DNA of 64,000 nucleotides from Toxorhynchites rutilus septentrionalis (Eukaryota; Arthropoda; Insecta; Diptera; Culicidae). Positions 12,351 to 23,703 of this stretch are shown piece after piece. The notes under the pieces were generated by a model. That model was not told the origin of the DNA. It saw only the letters and a program-made list of their open reading frames with translations, and did no database searches. The DNA lies in assembly GCF_029784135.1 (NCBI RefSeq), contig NC_073746.1, positions 78,763,704 to 78,827,703 on the forward strand. The letters are read 5' to 3'. The translations under genes and the position numbers were made by a program. Position 1 is the first letter of the stretch. Every line of letters starts with the position of its first letter.

Positions 12351-12461
12351 GGGGCTGTCCACATACCACGTGGACAACTGTAGGGGGGGTATGGGTTACG
12401 AAAATGTCCACGCTTGTCCATGGTGAGGGGGTAGGGGGTTTTGATAATGTCCACGTGGACA
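12351..12461 (+). repeat. GTCCACGTGG mini-element, copy 1
   Basis: This 111-bp unit begins GGGGCTGTCCACATACCACG. It then has two G-rich blocks separated by TGTCCACGCTTGTCCATGG, and ends TGTCCACGTGGACA. GTCCACGTGGAC is a perfect 12-bp palindrome containing CACGTG. A second copy lies at 17,379-17,493. No coding sequence is present. It resembles a widespread short arthropod repeat known to me by its GGGGCTGTCC start; I have not verified this. Confidence 0.7.
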
Positions 12462-14550
12462 CATAAAGTGTATTGAAAGGGGTGTAAGTGACATAATCGA
12501 TTTCTCTACTCTTTTGGTCATAACTAAGCTGCAAACACATTCCCAGCTGTATTTGACAATGTGTCAGAGCCTCGCCTATCGGATTCTAAAGCAAACTCAA
12601 ATTGGAACGTTTTTGCAGTTGAGTTATTTACTAAAGAGAAAGTTGTTGAAGAGTTGAAGAGAAATCGATCAAATCACTTACACCCCTTTCATTCTGAGTC
12701 CCTTATTTAAAGTCAAAATTTAATAAGATCTGTTCTATATTTACAAGGTATTTTTAAATATACGCCCACCCTGAATACTCTGTATTCAACAATAGAAAGA
12801 CAGTGTTGCCTGAGAGTGCTGCCCGGTCAGACATCCATATTTTTTCATATGGCTGGACTTCCTCCCGGAGATGTATATTTTGAAAGAAACGCGCATGAAC
12901 TGGCATCGATCAATTTATTCCAATCTGTAATAGAGGATCATGTATTCCGTCAGGATAAAGACACAAAAATGTTGGAATTTTTGTAGTATGAAAAATCACG
13001 ACTTATGTGCAGGTTTCGATTCAGCTTCTACTCTTGACCACAAAACGGCTTCGTATTTATTTTCCGAAAGCTACCAAGGTTTTCCGAAAATTGAAACGAA
13101 CAACAAATTCTTCTATGAGTGGCCGCGGGCCGTATCTGTGGAGATCTGCTTCTTTCAATGATGTTTTTCTTTATTGATATCTGGTAATTTTTGTAATACG
13201 CCTCTAGTGGGTTGCAAGTTTGCAACATTTGCACAACCCGTTTGGAGTTTGACTCGATCAGAAGAATGAACGCAATATTGTGCTAATTTCAAATCCGACC
13301 GGATTCCGGAATAAAGGTTTATTTTATCGAAAAACATTTGAAATAACGCATCTCAATCTACGATTCGTTTCATAAACGCAACGAAAATGCATGACTTGAC
13401 ATAGATGGCACCCAGTGGAACTTTAGTCTTCTCAACGTAGGTATCAGTGCTTGGAAATATCTGTATCACATCAATCTTTTCAGCAGAATTTCCGACCACA
13501 TTCGATCATTATACCATTGCATTCGGGATACCGAAAATGAACCAACGCCAAATCTCACAATCACAGCAAGCCACTCACAGTTGATTCATCCAGTTTTTTT
13601 TCATTCTGTTTTTCGTTCTGTTCTGCGTTCACGGAATGTGAGCAAAACAAAATATCCCTAGTTTTGTCATTCATTGACATTAACATACCAGTTCATTCAC
13701 TATCAGCATCGTTCTCGGACACAGACGAAACGGAGAAATTCGTTGAGGAAGATAAGAAAGTACAGAATGCTCATAATAGTGACAATAAATTAAATTGTTC
13801 AAGCATGCAAGGTTTCCGTCTCAGTTAAATTGCTTTCATTTTAAATAGTGAATATGCAGCTCCAAATTCACTTGTCAGAAATGCTTCAAAAGAAGAATTC
13901 CGATGTAAAAAATACCGTCTTGACTCAAATTTCAAACATTTAATTCTTTTTAAATTCTGAACACACGAACATAAAATGGTGGTGTCCAAGACACGACCGC
14001 AATGGGAATATTTCCAGCTTCCTTTTGCAAACGGATCAAACTATGCTATAGGATTAGCGGATGAAATTGCCAACATCCAGCTTTGGCTGACACAGTTTGC
14101 ATTCGCTGCTTGGATCGATTCTGCAGAATGCCCCCTCGCCGTCCAAGCCTAAGCAATCCTTAGCTGTGAGTGTGCATGCAGATCTTGCTCTTTTGTTGGC
14201 ATTTCCGCTTGTGCCACCGATTTGCGTTGCCCTTTCGGAGTAACTTCAAAAACAACTGAATAAGCAAGGCACTGCCTCAATGAGAAAATCACACACATAT
14301 CGGGATACTGAAAATGAACAGTCACAACATTCCTGACAATTCAATGGCAATGAATAAATGTGAATGAATTCTCATGACTCGAGCTTTGAGGAAAGCTCAG
14401 AGAGCACAGAATGAATATGAATGAACACAGTTGTAAATTTGTTTGCCGTCGAATGAATGACAGTAGCATCGACAAGCAAAATAAACGCGTTACACTGATA
14501 AAAATATATTTTCAATGTTGCTTAACAAGCTCAATATTTCCAAGCTCTGG
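12462..14550. other. Unassigned region
   Basis: No gene is supported. Short frames near 12,940-13,340 on both strands have no recognised motifs. A lone palindromic word typical of one P-end terminus lies at 13,983-14,005, and a GC-richer segment occurs around 14,080-14,260. The segment 13,560-13,800 has runs resembling a retroelement leader but no identifiable ORF. Confidence 0.3.
13983..14005 (+). repeat. Solo copy of the P-end outer palindrome
   Basis: GGTGTCCAAGACACGACCGC matches the outer palindrome and the following CGC of the P-end family termini (compare 50,350-50,372 and 53,358-53,382). The inner GACGTAG palindrome that normally follows is absent, so this is either a truncated terminus or an unoccupied site. 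Confidence 0.4.
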
Positions 14551-14731
14551 TAGGTATAACTTGCGTCATTTTTATTAGTAGATAGTATTTAGTTGAAATT
14601 TCTATACCGTAGAACACGCCTTGAATGTATTCAGGAGTGTAAAGCCCTAGAATACGCGTGACCTCAGTACAAGTCGAACTCGAACCCCCAGCAAGATAAA
14701 GTGTGACGCTAACCACTCGGCCACGGGACAT
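14551..14731 (-). mobile_element. tRNA-derived SINE on the minus strand
   Basis: Read on the minus strand, the unit begins GTCCCGTGGCCGAGTGGTTA, a good tRNA-type box A, and carries GGGGGTTCGAGTTCG as box B about 30 bases later. It continues into a non-tRNA body and ends with ATAAAAATGACGCAAG, a tail word typical of mosquito SINE/LINE 3' ends. The tRNA-like head is too diverged to fold as a functional tRNA, and a body follows it, so a SINE is the better call. I could not find target duplications. Confidence 0.6.
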
Positions 14732-14789
14732 TTTTGTAGCAAATTGTGAAGAGCAAATCATTCACAATAATGTTGAGTTAAAAAAATTA

Positions 14790-16122
14790 GTGGGTTATAT
14801 CTATGATATAACCGCAAGGTTCACGTGGAACTACCTTAGCTTAGCAATCATTCGTTTGTATTGATTAAATTCTTGATTGAATGAAACAGTTTCCAAATTC
14901 AATTGAGTTCAATATATTTGCTCTGTGAGTGAAAAAAATGAACAAATGCCGTGTAAAGTCAATTCATTTATTGTGATTGATTGTTCTTCGTTACAAGTAA
15001 ATTTAATGACGGACCTTTTACGTTTGGTATGATGACTAGAACAAAATATATGTACGGAAGAATTATCAAACGTTTGATGAACCAGCCTAAGGCTGAAAAT
15101 CTTTCCAATAAAGACAAAAAAAAATTATCAAACGATTATTTTATTTTACATTTCCCTCTGAAGGTTACATCCCAAAAGTGTACATACTTCTCGAATCTCG
15201 AATTTGCTTGAAACTGGGAAGTTCATTCGCTTCTAGTGGCTGCACGATTTTTCCAGGTTCCTAAGTTTAGAAGATCATGTTAGGACAGACATATTCCACT
15301 CTGCACAAAGGCAAGCGAGGACAAAAGTACTCGCAGTTTGCATTTATTTGCAGAGCCGATTTCCCCAGAAACCTCGGTTTTGAAGTCTGTGTTAGGGAAA
15401 CACATTTCAATCGGAACAAAAATACCCCCGATTTGTATGAATTCGCAATGCCGATTTCCCCACGCTTCATGGATTTGAAGTCTGTGTTAGGGAAACACAT
15501 TCCAGTCGGAACAAAAATACCCCCGACTTGCATGAATTTGAAATACCGATTTCTCCAGGCACCTTGGTTTAGAAATCTCTATTAGGGAACACATTTCGGT
15601 GGGAACAAAAGCTCCCCCTACTTTCGTGTGTTCTTTTTCTTCTTTTTGGCTTTAAGAGGGTTTAAACTTTTCAGTTCACTCGCCTCTAGGCTCTTTCGTG
15701 TGCTTGCAATGCCGATTTCGCTGCTTGGTTTTAAAGTCTGTGTTAGGGAACATTTTTCGATGAGAACAAAAGTCCCCCTACTTTCATGTATTTGCAATGC
15801 CGATTTCCCCAAGGCTGCTTGGTTTTGATGGCTGTGTTAGGGAAACCGTAAATCGGGCCAATCAAAACGATGCAGTTAGGGCGTTTAGATAACGCCTAAT
15901 ATTTTACAGTTATTCAATTGTTTATCTAATGAAAAACAACATTTTGTTAGTTGCGATAGATGCGTAGAAATATTCCCTATCAAGTGATGCAAACATCTCT
16001 CCTATCCAGTACGAAATGTTCGAGCTATAAGCATTCGAAATCTTTCATTTTTTCCTGCATGTTCTGTGTTTAGGTTTTCATTTTACCCTCCATATATTCC
16101 GGTTAGACGTAGTCCCACGTCA
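14790..16122 (+). mobile_element. P-end family element, copy 1
   Basis: The left end carries two successive palindromes: an outer GGTTATATCTATGATATAAC-C with perfect 9-base arms, then CGCAAG, then an inner TTCACGTGGAACTACC. The right end carries only the inner type, GACGTAGTCCCACGTC followed by AAAA. The interior holds an AT-rich left module, an array of roughly 90-100 bp repeats (15,270-15,845), and a right module with GGGCGTTTAGATAACGC. No transposase is encoded, so it is non-autonomous. Copies with the same polarity are at 19,245, 30,893 (minus), 48,439 (minus) and 53,358. The superfamily is unknown to me. Confidence 0.7.
15270..15845 (+). repeat. Array of ~90-100 bp repeats inside P-end copy 1
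   Basis: About six diverged units are present. Each contains the words AATGCCGATTTCCCC, then TTTGAAGTCTGTGTTAGGGA, then AACACATTTC and GGAACAAAA. Successive GTGTTAGGG landmarks near 15,380, 15,480, 15,735 and 15,830 are roughly 90-100 bases apart, except for a longer gap with a T-rich insertion near 15,625-15,660. The short open frames here are products of the repetition and not genes. Confidence 0.75.
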
Positions 16123-16129
16123 AAAGATA

Positions 16130-16820
16130 TTGAACAAGTTAATAAAACCCCGAAGCAGGTTCTCTGGATCTGGTAGGACTGGAAGGAAATCTGCATTATG
16201 AGCTTCTACCAAGCAACTAGTCTCGTTGAATTCCAATAAGTACTGCTCGTAGCTGAACGTATTAAAAATCAACGATCTAGAACACTTCAATGGCGCTTCT
16301 AAGACTCCATCCGCCTTACTCACTACTTACTCACTCATTATCAACTGTTAATGTTTCTGTAAGACGAGAAAATATTTCGCAATCCGCGATCATTAATGTA
16401 TATGAATGGGTTCTGAGACATATTACGTTCATTTTAGAATTAAAAAAATTGAATGGAAATTTTGACTTGGTGTTATTTGATTACTGTTGATTACACGTAA
16501 TCCTGACCCCGACTTAACTACTATAATATTACCGCTAAAATTGGTCATTATAATATAAAATCATTATTAGACATAACCTTCCTTAAACATTTTTCACCAC
16601 TCGAAAATTAATATAATTTTAAATTACATAGAATAGATATTTGATACGGAGAAGTAAATTTTAATTAATAATTTTTATTTTCAAATTGTGTTCAATCCAC
16701 CAATCCATTATCATTATCCCTTCCCAATAACGAAGCACAAAGTTTAATGCAGTCAATACAAATAACGTTTATTCGGTTGAGTGACAATTCGGGTGTGTTG
16801 AACGATCCAAAACTAGCAAT
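16130..16820. other. Unassigned AT-rich spacer
   Basis: I see no recognisable gene or repeat boundary between P-end copy 1 and the TA-flanked element at 16,822. Short frames on both strands are not supported as genes. Confidence 0.3.
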
Positions 16821-16821
16821 A

Positions 16822-17186
16822 CAGGGTAACTTCGATAAAACGTACATTTCACTTTCAAAATTGTACGTTGTATCGAAGCATAATAAACAACTCACAAACG
16901 TAGTCTATAATACATTATTGTGTAGCTGTTTTAGTAAAGTTAATGAATAAATTCAATTAGAAGCTGTAGCCAGCCTTTCTCATGGTGTTTCCCTTCGTAC
17001 TGTTGATTATTTTTTTAGAATCCGGAATCACAAAACCAGCTGTATTTCGGGATTGATTAAATGTACAAAACATGTTTTAGCATCACAATACAGATAATTT
17101 ATTGTTCTTTACATAAAAAATCCTTTGCGCTTTGGAAATGGTAAAATGTACGTTATATCGAGTGACGTTATATCGAAGTTCCCCTG
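16822..17186 (-). mobile_element. Short Tigger-type TIR element (MITE)
   Basis: This 365-bp element is flanked by TA (16,820-16,821 and 17,187-17,188). The lower end starts CAGGGTAACTTCGATAAAAC and the upper end is the inverted word TATATCGAAGTTCCCCTG. Both contain tandem words of the form CGATATAACGTAC. It is in reverse orientation relative to the copy at 27,561-28,014. The TIR matches the end of the Tigger-type remnant at 10,522. It has no coding capacity and is mobilisable only by a related transposase. Confidence 0.75.
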
Positions 17187-17188
17187 TA

Positions 17189-17570
17189 CATTACAACATT
17201 TAGACGATTTGAACAGCGCGTTGATATCAAAATCGGTGAATTTAAAAAAAATTGTTACTATTAACAAGGCTATCATTTCTATTAACAAAACATGTGATAG
17301 AAAATTGAAACAAACTTGAAATTAGGTTTAAGCGAAAAATGTAGGATTCTCTTGATTTTCTCCCAAAAACTGGAGAAATGTCCACGTGGACAACAGGGGG
17401 AGGGGTATAAGGAATGTCCACGCTTGTCCACGGAGGGGGAGGGGGGTGTCTAAAATCATGCTTTTTCTGTCCACGTGGTATGTGGACAGCCCCAAATGTG
17501 TACGTTATATCGAGTGACGTTATATCGAGGGAACGTATTAACGAGGGTACGTTATATCGAAGTTACCCTG
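17189..17570 (-). mobile_element. Partial second copy of the same MITE family
   Basis: A second terminus with three ACGTTATATCGA words ends at TTACCCTG (17,570) followed by TA. Its partner end is not seen between 17,189 and 17,378, so it is truncated or was split by the adjacent copy. It contains the GTCCACGTGG mini-element at 17,379-17,493. Confidence 0.5.
17379..17493 (+). repeat. GTCCACGTGG mini-element, copy 2
   Basis: The core aligns in the same direction as copy 1 (12,351-12,461): TGTCCACGTGGACAACAG, G-rich block, TGTCCACGCTTGTCCACGG, second G-rich block, then GTCCACGTGG. The long cap is at the right side here, reading TATGTGGACAGCCCC, whereas in copy 1 it is at the left. Each copy therefore retains the cap at only one of two symmetrical ends. 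It interrupts a Tigger-type MITE copy. Confidence 0.7.
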
Positions 17571-17700
17571 TATAAAGCATTACCAATCAGTTGGAACAAA
17601 CTGAGTGTTGTTTTTCCAACGTAAAAAATGAAATATGATCAGAACATTTAGGTCAGACCCTTTAAAAGAGAACGAATAGCTTCTTACGAAAACATCAATA

Positions 17701-18425
17701 CAGCCATTCCACCATGTCAAACCGATATAGTGGTTCTCAGATTTTCGCCAAAAGTGGAAATTTTGTTCTTTATCGCAAAACAGTAGACCTGTATTTTTAA
17801 TTTTTTTTTATTAGGGTGGCCATTTACATTTTAAGGTGGTCCGAAAAATCATTTTATCCAATTTTTTCGAAAAATGACTTTTTTCAAAAATTCATAACTT
17901 TTGAATCACTGAACCGATTCAGATGATCTAAATATCGAATTGAAGCCAATGAGCTAGCCTTTTATTCAATAATATTGAGCTTGCGACAAAAATGGATTTT
18001 ATTTTCGTTATCATTGATTGTAGTGGTTTTTTATTATTTTCATAGCTTTAGACTAGAGGGCGCTATATTTTTGTATATTTTTTCTTGAAATTTTTACATA
18101 ATATATTTCGATATCAGAGATGCTATTTTATCTTTTTAGGATATAATTTTTCTAAATTAACCGATGGTTAAAAAAACAAATTTTCCCCCTTTTTTGCACT
18201 ACAAAAAATCATAACTTTTGAACTAATGGACTGATTCAGATGATCGACATATGACATTGAAGCTTTTGAAGTTTTCTTTTGCGAAAAATTAGAATTTTCG
18301 TTCCTGTAATTATTGATTGAATTCGTTTTTCATAGGTTTCTCGGTTAAAGATAGAGGGCGCTATATTTTACAAATTTAACATGTTTTAAGTTTTCGTTCA
18401 ATATTTATAAGTGACTAGACTAGAC
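17701..18425. repeat. CAGCCATTCC element, partial
   Basis: CAGCCATTCCACCATGTCAA and ATATAGTGGTTCTCAG follow directly on TA at 17,699-17,700, matching the TIR of the complete element at 25,737-26,215. Words such as GGTGGTCCGAAAAATC and GAGGGCGCTATATTTT are shared. No right terminal repeat is visible, so the copy is longer in its interior but broken at one end. Confidence 0.6.
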
Positions 18426-18429
18426 CTGT

Positions 18430-19240
18430 GTGACTAGAATTCAATTTTAACCCTTTGCAGTCGTATCAATTTGGGCCTGGGTATCATACTGGTCGGAATT
18501 ATTTTTCCTTGAAAAAGCATTGATACATGCAAGATTTTGAAAAACAAACTTTTTTTTCTCTTTTTTGTGAACTATATATGTATATGTTTTAACTACTGCA
18601 ACATAATTTGAACCAGTAGTTACTCAAATAATGATTTCTGTGTGTCCGAAATGATCAGAACTTTTCACTTCAGATGAACTTGAGACACTAAAGCAAGACA
18701 TTTATGCAAGCAGTAGTTCTGATACTTATGAACAATCTTTTCTATCACACCAAAGTGTTACAGTGGCAAATGTTCTGCTGTTATGATTTTTGTCCCACAT
18801 TCATATGCATTCAACGCACTGTGTGTTGTCTTGTGTGGGTGACTACTTTGTTTGATACTGAGTACCGTTATCTATTACTCATGGGAGCACCGTATTGATT
18901 CGTGAACAGGTTCACTAGACATCAATCTTCGTTTAGGAAAAGCATAAACAGATAATCGGTTGAGTAAAATATAAGATAAGCATGGTTTCTTGCTGTGGTG
19001 GCTGAGAGCAGATAAACGACCACAAAGAGTTAAAGCTCCCTCCACATACACATAACGTAACTTTTCAGCAGCCTGCGCTGCGTTTCCTACTTTACGCAGA
19101 TAAAAGAGCAAAATATGACAAATGTTCTCGATTTTGGACTTTATACTAAAACTGACGCCAATCTTACAATTTACTACAAAAACACGTGCAATTTGCATTT
19201 AAACTAACCAAAAGTGACAGCTAATAAACATCAAAAGAGA
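18430..19240. other. Unassigned region
   Basis: No gene is supported. A 107-codon minus-strand frame (18,875-19,198) has no recognised motif, and the flanks are repeats. Confidence 0.3.
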
Positions 19241-19244
19241 AACA

Positions 19245-19876
19245 AGGTTGAGGTGGGACTACCGTTGGTTTAGTAATCATTTGTTTGTATTGATTAAATA
19301 ATTGATTGAATGAAACATTTTCCGAATTCAATTCAATTCAACATATTTGCTATGGAAGTAAAGAATTTGAACAAACGCCATGCTATGTAAGGCACTTTTG
19401 TTTTGATGGCAGTGTTAGGGAACACATTTCGGTGAGAGCAAAATTTCGACTATCATGTATTTCCAACGCTAATTTCCCCAGGCACCCTGGTTTTGATGGC
19501 TGTGTTAGAGAACATACTTCGATGGCCACAAAAATCCCCCAAACTTGCATGTATTTCCTAAGCGGATTCCCCCAGGCACATTGATTTTGAAGTCTGTGTT
19601 GGGGAAACCGTAAATCGAACCAATCAAAACGTGGCAGTTAGGACGTTTAGATAACGCTTAACATTTCACATTTGTTCAATTGTTCATCTTATAAAAATAA
19701 CATTGTGATAGATGCGTAGAAATATCATCTATATCATCATATGCAAACATCTTTCCGATGTATTAAGAAATGTTCGAGTTATAAGTATTCGAAATCTTTC
19801 ATTTTTTCCTGCATGTTCTGTATTTAGGTTTTCATTTTACCTCCCATATATCCCGGTTGGACGTAGTCCCACATCA
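19245..19876 (+). mobile_element. P-end family element, copy 2 (short)
   Basis: The left end reads GTTGAGGTGGGACTACCG and the right end GGACGTAGTCCCACATCAA, matching the inner palindromes of copy 1 with the same polarity. The left AT-rich module (word GTATTGATTAAATAATTGAT) and the right module (GGACGTTTAGATAACGC) are kept. The repeat array between them is reduced to about three units (19,395-19,615). The outer palindrome is not present at this left end. Confidence 0.65.
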
Positions 19877-20319
19877 ACAAATCATAACATTGACAGATGA
19901 CATTCATAAATACCATTAATGCCATTTAGTTATGAAATTGGCAATTACTTTTCGGGCAACCCAATATAAATATTTATTCACATCAACTTAGAAATTAATC
20001 TTTAGAAATATGAAGAAAAAAAATTGAAAAAATTCCAGATTAGAATACTCCTTTATGGATGTAAACATCTAGCGTAATTTGTCAATCTGTCCTTCTCAAT
20101 TTACAGGTATTTTGACTTCAAAACACTTATATCATCAGATGGATGTTGACCATTTTTTTGCTTGTCGCCCAATTGTTTCAACCTTGTATTCAACAGGTCC
20201 TTCTTACATCTAATTGCATCATTAAATTCGAACACCTTTCATTTACAACATTGTTTGATTTCGCGTTTAATATCATATGTCCACCATTTACTGAAGCTAT
20301 CATTGAATTTACTTCTCTC

Positions 20320-20640
20320 TTTCATTTTCAATATTCATTCTTAAAAACTAATCTTGAACGGTTGGGCAATAAAGATAAAGAATTTAGGAAGATCCGGGAC
20401 CAGGATTTTGTTGACTTCACTATAAATTAACGTCTGGATGTTTCATTATTTTGGGGTATTATTTTATCACTAAAAATTATGACATTAATTTTGCTTTTCC
20501 CAAATTGAGAAAAAATAGTTTTTTTTTTCGTTCTGCCACATTTCTCAGCAACCGTTGAACGATTGTTTTCAGAATACAATTTGAACAAAACAGAATTAAG
20601 AAGTAGAGTAGAAACAAATTCTAGCTTCCAAAAAATATGT
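20320..20640 (+). pseudogene. hAT-like transposase C-terminal remnant
   Basis: A forward frame contains NLERLGNKDKEFRKIRDQDF, and after frame changes the word SATVERLFSEYNLNKTELRS appears near 20,545-20,605. The second word fits the C-terminal dimerisation segment of hAT transposases, which usually reads like S.A..ER.FS....KTKLRNRL. The sequence is broken by stops and a T-run at about 20,520. The catalytic domain and the BED finger are not recognisable. I am moderately confident of the hAT assignment; no TIR or 8-bp duplication was identified. Confidence 0.5.
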
Positions 20641-20923
20641 ACACATGTATAAATAAAAGACAGGATTAGTTAAAATGACACGAAATATGTAGCAAAACTA
20701 TTGTGTTGATATGTATGATCACAAACAGAAAAATTAAAAATGCTACTTACTGACACTGTCACTGTATATCGTGCTAATTTTGTTTATAATTAAGAAAAAA
20801 AGAAAAAAAATCGACTCGTCCAGCTTTTCCCAGTTTTTTTTCGAATTTTTCCAGCTTTTTCCAGCGTGATTATGAAACTTAAAAATGGTATTCAAAAACA
20901 CTTTTCGTTCTCTCTCCCTTGGC

Positions 20924-21180
20924 ATGAAACACAATTTTCTGCATAATTCTAAAACTATCAAGCAAATGCTGCCAAATTTGGCATGTGAAGGTTTTAGGGG
21001 GCAATAAATGTTTCTATGGTGGTTAGACACCTCTCCCCCATTCCCTGAGGGAGGGGGGGGGTCTCTGTGATACGAATGAAACACAAATTTCTGCATACCT
21101 CAAAAACCAATCAAGCAGGTGAAGCCAAATTTGACATGCAAAGGTTTCAGGGGGCAATACACGTTTCTATGGTGGTTGGG
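20924..21180 (+). repeat. G-run tandem repeat (two units)
   Basis: Two head-to-tail units (about 148 and 109 bp) share ATGAAACACAATTTTCTGCA, GGTTTTAGGGGGCAATA and GTTTCTATGGTGGTT. The first ends in a run of nine G. The same repeat in inverse orientation is at 62,559-62,841. In both places it lies next to a Helitron-like segment and is probably part of that larger element. Confidence 0.65.
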
Positions 21181-21344
21181 AAATGAGAAATGGGAAAATT
21201 TGCGAAAATTCAATTCCCATATGTTCTACAATTTCATAGTGACAAGCGTTGTTAGTTCATTTGATGTTTGCGCTAACGAAATTGATCTTTGTTCGAAAGT
21301 GGAAATTGATTTTAATGTGATAAAAACTCACTCCTATAGCTTCT

Positions 21345-21693
21345 TCTATCTATACCAATAAAAATGGATCACCGAATGTGTTGATAAGAGCTAAACTCGA
21401 GGAAGGAATTGTCCGATTTAGGGCTGTCTTTATTCTATCGTATTTTCTGTATCAAACACTTACTCCATGTAACGGAGAAACGTGTTATTTGCAAGTGGTT
21501 GTAAAATCTTGAACGACGAGTTTTGGAAGGTATTAGGAATTTTATAGTAAAAGGTAGTTTTAAAGGGTAGATTAGAAGTTCAATCAATGAATAGTTCTGC
21601 GATTGAATCGGTGAACGTGCGCTTAGTAAGAAAACGTGGATGTGATAACGAAAAATAAATTTTGGGCGGGACGAAATTTGCCGGGTGTGCTAT
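21345..21693 (+). mobile_element. Helitron-like element, copy 1
   Basis: The unit starts TCTATCTATACCAATAAAAA and ends GACGAAATTTGCCGGGTGTG-CTATC. The start with TC and the GACGAAGTT.GCCGGGT end, which in the better copies stops at CTAG before T, are features of non-autonomous Helitrons, which lack TIRs and target duplications. The final CTAG is mutated here. The upstream flank (21,200-21,344) is also shared with copies 2 and 3. Confidence 0.55.
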
Positions 21694-21699
21694 CAAATC

Positions 21700-22400
21700 A
21701 TCATCAGACACAGTGTTCGTTCAATATGTTTTTCCAATTTCGGAAAAAATGTCTTATTTCATCATAAAAGCAAAAGCAGCAGGTTTTTTCATAGTCTTTA
21801 TTTTTAGATTTTCCAAAACAATACTCGAAACTTGACAGTTCAGTATAGTTGTAATGGTGAGCCCGAGTGCGAACACGTGAAATATCTCAGTGCGACCCCA
21901 ACAGCTTTCGGGTTTCGGGTTGAAGTTTCGCACTTGAACTAGGTTGAAACTGAGTGAATAAAAAAACGTTTTGACAGCAGTTAGGTTGGCACTGGGGTTG
22001 AAACTGAACAAAAACGAATTCGCCATAAGGTTTTTATGCTTCCAATCGCTTTTCCACATCTCCTGTAATCCGTACGATTGGGTCGAAGCACGAAAATTCT
22101 GTTTGAAAACCACTCAACAATCTCGACTTTGCTATCAAACCTGACTCGATACCCAAGCTGTCAATTATAATGGAAACAGTTACACTCACCGTTCACTTCT
22201 TAGATTAGAGTTTTACTCCTCTGTTAAGCTGGAATCGGCTATCTTGACATTCCTATTTAGAACCCATGCTGTTCACAATAGAAACGCAAAGAAGAATTAC
22301 TAATCAGGAGTGTATATAATCTAAGTGGTGCGGACTCAATCCACTTCATTTTCAAGCAAATTCATGCATTTTTTCAAGCGATTTCTTGCAATAAATTCTC
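21700..22400. other. Unassigned region
   Basis: No supported gene. A 119-codon minus-strand frame (21,754-22,113) carries no recognised motif. Confidence 0.3.
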
Positions 22401-22404
22401 AGAC

Positions 22405-22480
22405 CACCAGAGATGCCAGATTTACATATATGTTTGTAAATTTACAGACATATCTGTAAAATACTTTTGACATGGGCTAT
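22405..22480. repeat. GCCAGAT terminal-repeat-like segment, left
   Basis: CAGAGATGCCAGATTT followed by repeated ACAGA.ATATCTGTAAAA words is mirrored by an inverse counterpart near 26,290-26,430 (ATCTGGCAACTCTT preceded by ACAGATATTTTTTT). The two may be the ends of one element of about 4 kb that was later filled with insertions, or simply two relics of one family. Confidence 0.35.
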
Positions 22481-22839
22481 GTCTTTGATTTTTATATAGG
22501 GGGTTCACTCTACAAAAAATATAATGATTCATTAAGTGTTTTCAAACGCATAATACTCAAAATCGTTATTGTGACATATATTGTGTTATATACCATTAAA
22601 CAGGAAATTTATCCAGTATTTTATTGCTTGAAATAAACAAATATAGCAAAACAATTTGACTATTAAAATGGTTATGTTTTTTCGATTGCACTAACCACTC
22701 GCTTTCCTCCCCGACGGCTACATTCGGGTGTTAGCTCACAATGTGAGTCGGGCGTATCACAAGCTATTCTCCATTTTCGAACAAACAGGCATTTATTGTT
22801 GGCAGAATCAATGAAAGTATAATCTTGGAAGATAGTTTT

Positions 22840-23120
22840 ACTCTATTATCCTCAAAGTTCAATCAATTCGGGCTCAATTAACGTCTTTATCGTGTAGGTC
22901 TTGCTACTAACAATTTATGTGATTGTGGTCAAGGATTTCATAATATCGAGCATGTTGTTTGGTTACGTAAAAAATACAATAAATGAATTTAACTGGCTGA
23001 TGATTCAGAAATTCGAAAGGGTACACTCACGCATATCAGATTATAACATCTTGAGTAGTCGCGATCGTAATATTATGTTCTCCATATATGTCTTCCTTAG
23101 AAGCTCGAATGCACTTGCCC
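22840..23120 (+). pseudogene. I-clade LINE C-terminal fragment
   Basis: The forward translation includes VGLATNNLCDCGQGFHNIEH and, after damage, ILSSRDRNIMFSIYVFLRSS. These match in order the C-terminus of the LINE at 3,606-5,499 (IGLAANNLCDCGDGYHDIEH and ILGSRDPDLLLHLYLFLRNA). It is a second, more diverged member of the same clade represented only by its 3' end. The following sequence to about 23,420 is probably its 3' UTR. Confidence 0.7.
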
Positions 23121-23703
23121 ATTCTCCTTTCCCTTTTCTATACTTAAGCAGAACTCAGCATCCAATGAGATCAGTTCACTACAGCAACTACACGAACTTC
23201 CCAAGAGAGCACCCAATAGGATACTCAATATACATCACCTGGCCATAATGTTATTACAACCCCCTACAAATAATGGTAACGTGACAACGAAGGAGTAAAT
23301 GCTATTATTATCCTTAACACATTTTTGTAGTCATAGATTTACTTGGATTAGGCTTATATTTATGAAGATCTTAACTATTTAGACTTGTGTTTAAAAATGA
23401 TAAATGATGATGTGCACATTATTGAATAGAATGTGGTTTTGGATTCTACCACGTTATCTCATCTAATCCGTAAAGGATACAAGTTCAGTTTCAGGGCTTC
23501 CATTTGGTGTATCCAAATAGAAAAAAATACAAATTTTGAACAATAAAAAAAATCAATTCAAATGCAATTACTACACACAAACACAGGCCTATGTCAAGAT
23601 CCCGTCCGTGCCCCTAGGCTCAGACCCATCAATGTTTTATTTTTGTTGCAGACTTTTTGGATATAACAATATTTCACAGGTTTCTGAAAAATGAGAGGCT
23701 CTA

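Noticed and set aside
13560..14260. Possible LTR or retroelement leader
   Set aside because: No paired LTRs, primer-binding site, gag or pol motifs were found.
14551..14731. Possible functional tRNA on the minus strand
   Set aside because: Box A and box B are good, but the acceptor and anticodon arms do not pair convincingly and a SINE body with a tail follows.
15267..15828. Several ORFs on both strands repeating words such as VCVRETHF and FKSMKRGEIG
   Set aside because: They are translations of the ~90-bp tandem array of a P-end element; the repetition is in the DNA and the frames are interrupted differently in each copy.
15270..15845. CRISPR-like array of regularly spaced repeats
   Set aside because: Units are contiguous diverged tandem repeats of about 90-100 bp without unique spacers, in a eukaryotic genome and inside a mobile element.
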